Source of the DNA: Agromyces protaetiae
GTDB lineage: Bacteria; Actinomycetota; Actinomycetes; Actinomycetales; Microbacteriaceae
Direction of reading: 5' to 3'
Length of the DNA: 64,000 nt
Assembly (NCBI RefSeq): GCF_004135405.1
Contig: NZ_CP035491.1
Location: 3,224,001 to 3,288,000 of the forward strand
Shown here in pieces: positions 58,331 to 64,000 of this stretch; position 1 is the stretch's first letter, and each line of letters starts with the position of its first letter. Made by a program: the position numbers and the translations under genes. Below the pieces are notes generated by a model. That model worked only from the letters and a program-made list of their open reading frames with translations. It ran no database searches and was not told the DNA's origin.

Positions 58331-60003
58331 CTACATGCGTTCGGGCGCGGACACGCCGAGCAGGTCGAGTCCGTTGCGGATGACCTGCCCCGACGCGTCG
58401 TTCAGCCACAGGCGCGTGCGGTGCACGTCGGTCACGGGCTCGTCGCCCTGCGGGATGACGCGGCAGTTGTCGTACCAGCGGTGGTAGAGGCCCGCGAGCT
58501 CTTCGATGTAGCGGGCGACGCGGTGCGGCTCGCGGAGCTCGGCCGACTGGGCGACGATGCGCGGGAACTCCTGCAGCGCGCCGAGAAGCGCCGACTCGGT
58601 CTCGTGCTCGAGCAGCTCGGGGGCGAACGCGCTGCGGTCGACGCCCGACGCAGCGGCGTTGCGGCCGACCGCGCACGTGCGGGCATGCGCGTACTGCACG
58701 TAGAAGACGGGGTTGTCGTTCGTGCGGCGCTTCAGCTGCTCGGGGTCGAGCGTGAGGGGCGAGTCGGCAGGGTAGCGCGCGAGCGAGTAACGCAGCGCGT
58801 CGGTGCCGATCCAGGCCTGCAGGTCGTCGAGCTCGATGATGTTGCCCGCGCGCTTGGAGAGCTTCGCGCCGTTGACGCTCACGAGCTGGCCGATGAGGAC
58901 CTCGATGTCCTTCTCGGGGTCGTCGCCCGCGGCGCCCGCGAGGGCCTTGAGCCGGTGCACGTAGCCGTGGTGGTCGGCGCCCAGCAGGTAGATCTTGTGC
59001 CCGAAGCCGCGGTCGCCCTTGTCGAGGTAGTAGGCGGCGTCGGCCGCGAAGTACGTGTAGACGCCGTTGCCGCGGCGGATGACGCGGTCTTTGTCGTCGC
59101 CGAAGTCGGTCGTCTTGACCCACACGGCGTCGTCTTCGTCGTAGACGTGGCCCTGCTTGCGGAGTCGCTCGACGGCCGCGTCGATGGCCGACACGCCCTC
59201 GTCGTCGGCCGCGTGCAGACGCCGCTCGCTCGTGTACACGTCGAAGTGCACGTTGAATCGCTCGAGCGAGGCCTGGATCTCGGCGAGCTGCAGCTCGTAG
59301 CCGATCTCCCGCGCCGTGTGCAGGGCGATCTCGTCGTCGAGCGCGAGGAGGTTCGGCTCGCGCTCGAGCACGCGTGCCGCGAGGTCGGCGATGTACTGCC
59401 CCGGGTAGCCGTTCTCAGGCGTCGGCTCGCCCTTGGCGGCCGCGAGCACCGAGGCGCCGAAGTTGTCCATCTGGTTGCCGGCGTCGTTGATGTAGTACTC
59501 GTTCGCGACCTCGGCGCCCGCCGCGCGGAGCACGCGGCCGATCGAGTCGCCGAGCGCCGCCCAGCGCGTGTGGCCGATGTGAAGGGGCCCGTGGGGTTCG
59601 CCGACACGAACTCGAGGTTGATGCGCGCGCCCGCCTGCGAGTCGCCAGTGCCGTACGCGTCGCCCGCGTCGACGATCGTCTTCGCGAGGGCACCGGCTGC
59701 CGCCGCGTCGAGACGGATGTTGATGAAGCCGGGGCCCGCGACCTCGGCGCTCGCGACGCCGTCGACCGTCGCAAGGCCTTCGACGAGCTCGGTTGCGAGC
59801 TCGCGCGGGTTCTGCCCGAGGGGCTTCGCGATGCGCATCGCGATGTTCGACGCCCAGTCGCCGTGCTCGCGGAGCTTCGGCCGCTCGAGGGTCACCTGGT
59901 CGGGCGAGAGCTCGAAGACCACCTCGGCCCCTGCCGCGCGACGTCGCTCGACGAGGGCGAGGACGAGGTCGTACAGGGCGAGGGACAGATCGGCTGGAGT
60001 CAC
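58331..60003 (-). CDS. argS: Arginyl-tRNA synthetase, frameshifted in this sequence
   Basis: Class I synthetase charging tRNA-Arg. The frame from ATG 60003 runs to FVSANPTGP and then leaves the family sequence. The rest, from [13 protein letters not shown] to the C-terminal anticodon domain ending [10 protein letters not shown], is in another frame. Adding one base to the G4 run 59584-59587 restores [14 protein letters not shown], including the HIGH motif, and a 557-aa protein of normal length. The KMSKS-like loop is [10 protein letters not shown]. The gene is essential, so this break is almost surely a sequencing or assembly error. Confidence 0.92.
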
Positions 60004-60073
60004 TCCGAAATCCTACCCGCGCGATTGGTAGTGTTCCTCACATGCTGCAGTCCCCCGCCCGCTCCGCGCCCGA

Positions 60074-60670
60074 ATGGCGGGGGGCGCCATCCTGCTCGCG
60101 GTCGCGCTCGCGCTCACCGCGTGCGCCGCCGACACCCCGAACCCGGCCGAGACCGAGACGCCGGGGGCGTCCGCCGCACCCACCGACGCACCCGGCGGCG
60201 AGACGATCGCCCCCGAGACCACCGCGCCCGAAGAGACCTCCCCGCCGTTCGCGATCGCGTGCGACGCGCTCCTCACCCCCGACCAGGTCTACGCGTTCAA
60301 CCCCAACTTCGGCACCGACCCCGCGTACGCGCCCGACGCGGCCGCCGTCACCGCGGTCGTCGAACTCGGCGGCACGGCCTGCGGATGGCTCAACCAGACG
60401 AGCGGCGAGGTCGTCGAGATCGCCGTCGCGACACCCTCCGCGAGCGCACTCGCGGCAGCGACGAGCCAGGCGGCGATGTCGAGCAACCCGGTGCCGACGT
60501 ACGGCACGCCCCCCGAGACATCCGGGTTCTTCTCGCAGTCGGGCGGCCGCGGCACCGCGATCGTGTTCACGGGCCGCTACGAGGTCGTCGTGAGTTCTGC
60601 CGCGCTGTTCGAACCCGGCGACGCCCAACAACTCGTCGCCTCCGTCCTCGACAACCTCCCCGCTGCATGA
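60074..60670 (+). CDS. Putative lipoprotein, unknown function
   Basis: A Thr/Pro-rich exported protein ending AAL-type after a conserved-looking domain (ACDALLTPDQVYAFNPNFG, GTACGWLNQTSG, GRYEVVVSSAALFEPG). The signal sequence AILLAVALALTAC has a lipobox. From ATG 60074 the N-region has no positive charge. An ATG at 60042 (MLQSPARSAPEWRG) joins the frame if one G is added to the G6 run starting at 60078, giving a normal 209-aa lipoprotein precursor. The ROK gene overlaps its stop as ATGA. Divergent from argS. Confidence 0.7.
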   Translation: MAGGAILLAVALALTACAADTPNPAETETPGASAAPTDAPGGETIAPETTAPEETSPPFAIACDALLTPDQVYAFNPNFGTDPAYAPDAAAVTAVVELGGTACGWLNQTSGEVVEIAVATPSASALAAATSQAAMSSNPVPTYGTPPETSGFFSQSGGRGTAIVFTGRYEVVVSSAALFEPGDAQQLVASVLDNLPAA

Positions 60671-61817
60671 ACGCCAGACGACGCCCGCCGGGCACCGCAT
60701 CCGCACAGGGCACCCCGTCGTGGCTCGGCGCCGTGAACGACCGCGTCGGCCTCGCCGCGCTCCTCGACCACGGCCCCCTCACGCGCATCGGCATCTGCGA
60801 GATCGTCGGCGTGTCCAAGCCGACCGCATCGCTCATGATGACGCGGCTCATCGCGGCCGGCGTGGTCGAGGAGCGCGGCACGGTCGCGGGCAGCCCCGGC
60901 CGCAACGCCGTCGTCTACGCGGCACGGCTCGACCGCCCGCTCGGCGTCGCGATCGACATCGACGCCCACGAGCTGCGAGCCGCCGTCGTCGACGCGGCGG
61001 GCACGGCGCATCCGGTCGTCCGCACGACCCTGCCTTCCGAGACGAGCGAACGCGATGCCGTCCGCGAAGTCGAGCGGGCCATCCTCGACGCGAGCCAGGC
61101 CGCCGGCACCGAGGCCTCCGAAGTGCGGACGGTCGTCATCGGCACCGCCGGCTACGTCGACCCGGGCGGGCGCGGCGAACTCTTCACCGAGACACTGCCG
61201 AACTGGCCCCAGACGGGCCTTCGCGACACCCTCGAGTCGGCGCTCGAACGCACCGTCTACATCGAGAACGACGTGAACCTCGCGGCGATCGCCGAACGCG
61301 AGTTCGGCGCGGGCCGCGAGCACGCCGAGTTCGCGCTGCTGTGGCTCGGCAACGGCGTCGGCGCCTCGTTCGACCTGTCGGGCGAGCTCTACCGGGGCAC
61401 GTTCGGCGGCGCCGGCGAGATCGGCTTCCTCTCCGTGCCCGCCGAAGCGCTCGCGCTCGCGCCCGACGCGCACACGCTCCAAGACCTCGTCGGCGGCGAC
61501 GCCGTCGAAGAGCTCCGGGCGGATGCCTCGGGGCCCGAGTTCGTCGATGCCCTCGCCAAGCGCATCGCCCTCGCGGTGCTCCCCTCCTCGCGATCCTCGA
61601 CCCCGGCGGGCTCGTGCTCGCGGGGCCGACTGCGGCCCTCGGCGGTGCCGACCTCGCGGCCGCCGTCGAACGCGAGATCCGCCGGATCAGCCGCTGGTAT
61701 CCCGCCGTCATCGCGACCGGCGTGACCGAGGATCCCGTCCTCGCGGGCGCCCGCGTGTTCACGCGCCAGCGCGTGCGCGAAGCGCTCCTCGACACGGTCG
61801 CGCGCGTCGAGGTCTGA
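60667..61817 (+). CDS. ROK-family transcriptional regulator, frameshifted in this sequence
   Basis: Winged helix (ICEIVGVSKPTASLMMTRLI) plus ROK sugar-kinase-like domain, the NagC/XylR repressor type. Seen: VIGTAGYVDPGG, YIENDVNLAAIAERE and WLGNGVGASFDL. After RIALAV the frame breaks; adding one base to the C4 run 61581-61584 links it to LLAILDPGGLVLAGPTAALG and gives 383 aa ending at 61817. The CxCGxxGC zinc motif of many ROK proteins is missing, as common in actinobacteria. ATG 60667 overlaps the lipoprotein stop. Likely regulates sugar uptake genes not in this window. Confidence 0.83.
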
Positions 61818-61849
61818 CGGCCCGCGCAGCCGCCGTCACCGTCGCCGCG

Positions 61850-61867
61850 CGACCGCTTGCGCGGTCG
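61850..61867 (+). terminator. 7-bp hairpin after the ROK gene
   Basis: CGACCGC and GCGGTCG around TTGC, 32 bases after the regulator stop and 39 before the tRNA. No T-tract. Confidence 0.45.
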
Positions 61868-61906
61868 GGCTCGGGGTCGCCGAGGTGGTAGTCTTTCCAA
61901 CTGTGC

Positions 61907-61979
61907 GCCTCCGTAGCTCAGGGGATAGAGCGCCGGTTTCCGGTACCGTAGGTCGGGGGTTCGAATCCCTCCGGGGGCA
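61907..61979 (+). tRNA. tRNA-Arg (CCG anticodon)
   Basis: 73 bases folding as a cloverleaf: acceptor GCCTCCG/CGGGGGC (one G-U), D arm GCTC/GAGC, anticodon loop TTCCGGT with CCG at 34-36, and T arm GGGGG TTCGAAT CCCTC. Discriminator A; CCA is not encoded. The first anticodon-stem pair is a C-T mismatch, which would be repaired by one more G after ACCG, so a dropped base is possible here too. Reads CGG codons. Confidence 0.93.
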
Positions 61980-62004
61980 CGTCGCGATGTCTGAGGACGT
62001 CGTG

Positions 62005-62044
62005 AACGGCTGAACACGCGGTGACGCGGGTCCAGCCGTTTTTC
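62005..62044 (+). terminator. Intrinsic terminator after tRNA-Arg
   Basis: AACGGCTG (62005-62012) pairs with CAGCCGTT (62033-62040), with a small inner CGCG hairpin, followed by a run of T (62039-62043). A textbook terminator 26 bases past the tRNA; it also precedes the converging membrane protein gene. Confidence 0.85.
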
Positions 62045-62089
62045 ATTGCGGGACGAGCGGTGCGACCGGGGCGCGGCGGCTTGCGCGGC

Positions 62090-62929
62090 TCACCCGCCGA
62101 CGCAATCGGGATCGCCTTCGCCGAAGCACGGAGCATGGTTCGCGGGCGGTTCCCACTGCGGTTCGGGTGCGATGAACCAACGCCCCCGGGGAACCGGGAG
62201 CACGGCGGCGGTTCCGAGCGCGACGACGGCGAGCGCGAGTGCGAGGAGGACGACTCCTTTCCTGCGCCGTATCGCGGCGACCACGACGGCTGCCGCAATC
62301 GCGAGGAGGCAGACGATCACGGTGACCTCGAAGCGCGCGATCTCCGCAGCCGTCGCTGTCGGAATCGTGCCTCCGATGTTGAAGTAGACGTCGAAGTACT
62401 GCAGGAAGAGCGCCCCGACCAAGGCGCCCCCGACGATGAGCAGCACGGTCGTCACGGCCGAGAGCGCCCAGCGCCCCATGGACTCACCGACACGATGCCG
62501 CGTGAGCATCATGGCACCGAGGTATCCCCCGATCGCCGCCGCCGCGGTGAATGCGAAGACGGTCGGTCCGCCCGCGAGCAGGAAGAACACGGGTGGCGCA
62601 CCCGTGGCGAGCGTGAACCCGACGTCGAGCACTGCGGCCACCGCGACGGCAAGGCCGAGTCGCGCCTTGGGAGAGGGCGGTCTCGGCGCCGACACGATCA
62701 CCGCGAGTGCCGCGAACCAGACCCCCCACTTGAGCAGGGCGCCCGTCATCCCGAAGACACCGCCGAGGAACGGCGACGCGCCGATCGCAACGCCGATCAC
62801 GAGCTGGATGACCAGTGCTGCGGCGAGCGTCCCGCCGCCGACCGCGAGGAACTCCGCCGCGCGGAACCCCCACCGGGCCGTCGACCCCGCGGCAGGGGCG
62901 GGTTGCGGCTCGTGCGAGGGGTACGTCAT
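62090..62929 (-). CDS. Polytopic membrane protein, unknown function
   Basis: 279 aa with about eight hydrophobic segments (GTLAAALVIQLVIGVAIG, LKWGVWFAALAVIVSAP, WALSAVTTVLLIVGGALVG, VIVCLLAIAAAVVVAAI and others) and a Pro-rich cytoplasmic N-terminus. No family recognised. ATG 62929 follows AGGTGA. Divergent from the sigma factor gene, with a 138-base shared upstream region, so co-regulation is possible. Confidence 0.75.
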   Translation of the reverse strand: MTYPSHEPQPAPAAGSTARWGFRAAEFLAVGGGTLAAALVIQLVIGVAIGASPFLGGVFGMTGALLKWGVWFAALAVIVSAPRPPSPKARLGLAVAVAAVLDVGFTLATGAPPVFFLLAGGPTVFAFTAAAAIGGYLGAMMLTRHRVGESMGRWALSAVTTVLLIVGGALVGALFLQYFDVYFNIGGTIPTATAAEIARFEVTVIVCLLAIAAAVVVAAIRRRKGVVLLALALAVVALGTAAVLPVPRGRWFIAPEPQWEPPANHAPCFGEGDPDCVGG

Positions 62930-63067
62930 CGGCTCACCTGGTTCCCATCCGGACTCACCGAAGTGTGGCACAGCCTCCGCGGATTCCCGCCGCCGACCCA
63001 ACGAAATCCGTCGCTGCATCGTTGATGATGGGTGACGGCGGAGATCCCGCCGTCGGGAGGAGCGCAC

Positions 63068-63601
63068 GTGGCGGGCTCGTGGGACGCGGTGGCGACACGC
63101 CTCGTCGCCGAGCGCGGCAGCGCGCTCGTGCGGTATGCGACCCTGCTCACGGGCGACCCCGACGAGGCGGCCGACCTCGTGCAGGACGCCCTGGTGCGGA
63201 CGTTCGGGCGGCCCAGGATGGCGCTCGATCTGCCGAAGGCGGAGGCGTACGTGCGGCGGGCGATCCTGAACGGCGTGATTGACCGGTCGCGACGGGCGGG
63301 GACGTGGCGGGGCATCCGCCATCTCGTGGGCGAACCGGCGACGAGCGCGTCACCCGCAGAAGCGACCGACGATCGCCTCGATCTCGCGGCGCGCGTGCGC
63401 GCGCTCGCGCCGCGCCAGGCCGCGTGCATCGTGCTGCGCTACTACGACGACCTCACGGTCGACGGCATCGCACGCACGCTCGGCATCTCGTCGGGCGCGG
63501 TCAAGCGCTACCTGAGCGACGGATTGCACGCCCTCTCCTCCCAGCTCGAGGCGGCGGGCGATCCCCGCGCGCAGAGAGGAGACGCGGATGTCCGGACCTG
63601 A
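63068..63601 (+). CDS. ECF RNA polymerase sigma factor
   Basis: SigE-type extracytoplasmic-function sigma factor (177 aa). Region 2: ALVRYATLLTGDPDEAADLV and VQDALVRTF; region 4: LAPRQAACIVLRYYDDLTVD and ARTLGISSGAVKRYLSDGLH. The GTG at 63068 follows GGGAGGAG, better than the in-frame start at 63032. The next gene begins within its last 14 bases and encodes a membrane protein, the usual anti-sigma arrangement. Confidence 0.92.
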   Translation: MAGSWDAVATRLVAERGSALVRYATLLTGDPDEAADLVQDALVRTFGRPRMALDLPKAEAYVRRAILNGVIDRSRRAGTWRGIRHLVGEPATSASPAEATDDRLDLAARVRALAPRQAACIVLRYYDDLTVDGIARTLGISSGAVKRYLSDGLHALSSQLEAAGDPRAQRGDADVRT

Positions 63602-64000
63602 CCTCCACGGAACCCCGGGCCGGGCGGCGCGCCCGGCGCGCACGGCACCGAGGAGCGGCTGCGAGAGGCGCTCGCGCACGCGGCGGATGCCTCGGACGGC
63701 GCCTCGCTCGACCTGCCGGCCGTGCTCGCGGCGAGCCGTCGCTCGCGGAGCGCACGGCGCCGGGCGATCGTCGGCGGGACGCTCGCCGTCGCGGGCGTCG
63801 TCGTGGTCGGCGGGCTCACGTTCGGCGCCGTGCGGCTGGGCGGCGCGGCCTCTTCGAGCGGATCGGCGGCGGATGCTCCGGTCGAGGCGCCGGGGTCGGG
63901 CGAGTCGTTCGCCGACCCCACCGGCGGCGTCGACTCGGGCGGCGAGGAGGCGGGGATCGCGCCGCGCGACCCGGTGCCGGCGCCCGATGTCGCGCTCGAC
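63588..64000 (+). CDS. Possible anti-sigma factor, frameshifted and cut by window end
   Basis: From ATG 63588 (MSGPDLHGTP) the frame soon loses sense. Adding one base in the C4 run 63613-63616 (or the G3 beside it) gives GPGGAPGAHGTEERLREALA, then an arginine-rich stretch, one helix (IVGGTLAVAGVVVVGGLTFG) and an outside tail running off the window. This layout and the overlap with the sigma gene suggest an anti-sigma factor or similar partner. No zinc-binding ZAS motif is visible in the part seen. Confidence 0.6.
   Translation, partial: MSGPDLHGTPGRAARPARTAPRSGCERRSRTRRMPRTAPRSTCRPCSRRAVARGAHGAGRSSAGRSPSRASSWSAGSRSAPCGWAARPLRADRRRMLRSRRRGRASRSPTPPAASTRAARRRGSRRATRCRRPMSRS

Overview
The window is high-GC DNA (by eye about 70% G+C) with GTG and TTG starts, stop/start overlaps of the GTGA and ATGA kind, and a gene order that points to an actinomycete of the family Microbacteriaceae. 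That placement is an inference from gene content and order (argS, lysA, hom-thrC-thrB, rho, prfA, prmC, TsaC/Sua5, a WecA-type transferase, the ATP synthase operon), not from a database match. No stretch longer than 300 bases lacks a gene.

Layout. 1-6.2 kb: polyamine and amino acid catabolism, with the end of gabT, an asparaginase-II-type gene, and a potDABC-type polyamine ABC transporter on the other strand. 6.2-23.5 kb: a nine-gene minus-strand cluster of FHA protein, PP2C phosphatase, Ser/Thr kinase, a 1956-residue single-pass Ig-repeat protein, MoxR ATPase, DUF58 protein, transglutaminase-like membrane protein, zinc-ribbon FHA protein and an FtsK/EccC-type ATPase. Its core resembles the kinase-FN3-AAA-DUF58-transglutaminase (PFNA) cluster described in bifidobacteria. 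23.6-27 kb: an Lrp-type regulator, a second class III aminotransferase and an amine oxidoreductase. 27-31.4 kb: DUF4192, aldo/keto reductase, DNA alkylation repair (Ogt, Tag) and YaaA. 31.4-41.6 kb: a P-loop kinase, the full F1Fo ATP synthase operon, an AtpI-like protein, a WecA-type transferase and TsaC/Sua5. 41.6-45.1 kb: a HAD phosphatase and a two-gene ABC exporter with a divergent TetR regulator and a large operator. 45.1-50.1 kb: prmC, cysK-cysE, an AbiEi-like/nuclease-like gene between two 59-bp palindromes, and prfA. 50.2-60 kb: rho, thrB, thrC, hom, lysA, a DUF2993 protein and argS. 60-64 kb: a lipoprotein, a ROK regulator, tRNA-Arg(CCG), a membrane protein, an ECF sigma factor and a partial protein that may be its anti-sigma factor.

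Two things change how the window should be read. First, at least six and probably seven reading-frame breaks, including one in the essential argS, are each repaired by adding one base to a run of four to six G or C. This looks like a systematic sequencing or assembly artefact, and the affected genes should not be called pseudogenes without resequencing. Second, the decamer GGATGYCTCG (or its complement) occurs more than 30 times, far above chance, mostly inside genes.

The most unusual functional unit is the 6.2-23.5 kb cluster. It combines a phosphorylation loop (kinase, phosphatase, two FHA readers), an export-type ATPase, a MoxR/DUF58 chaperone pair, a transglutaminase-fold protein without its catalytic Cys and His, and a giant extracytoplasmic protein.
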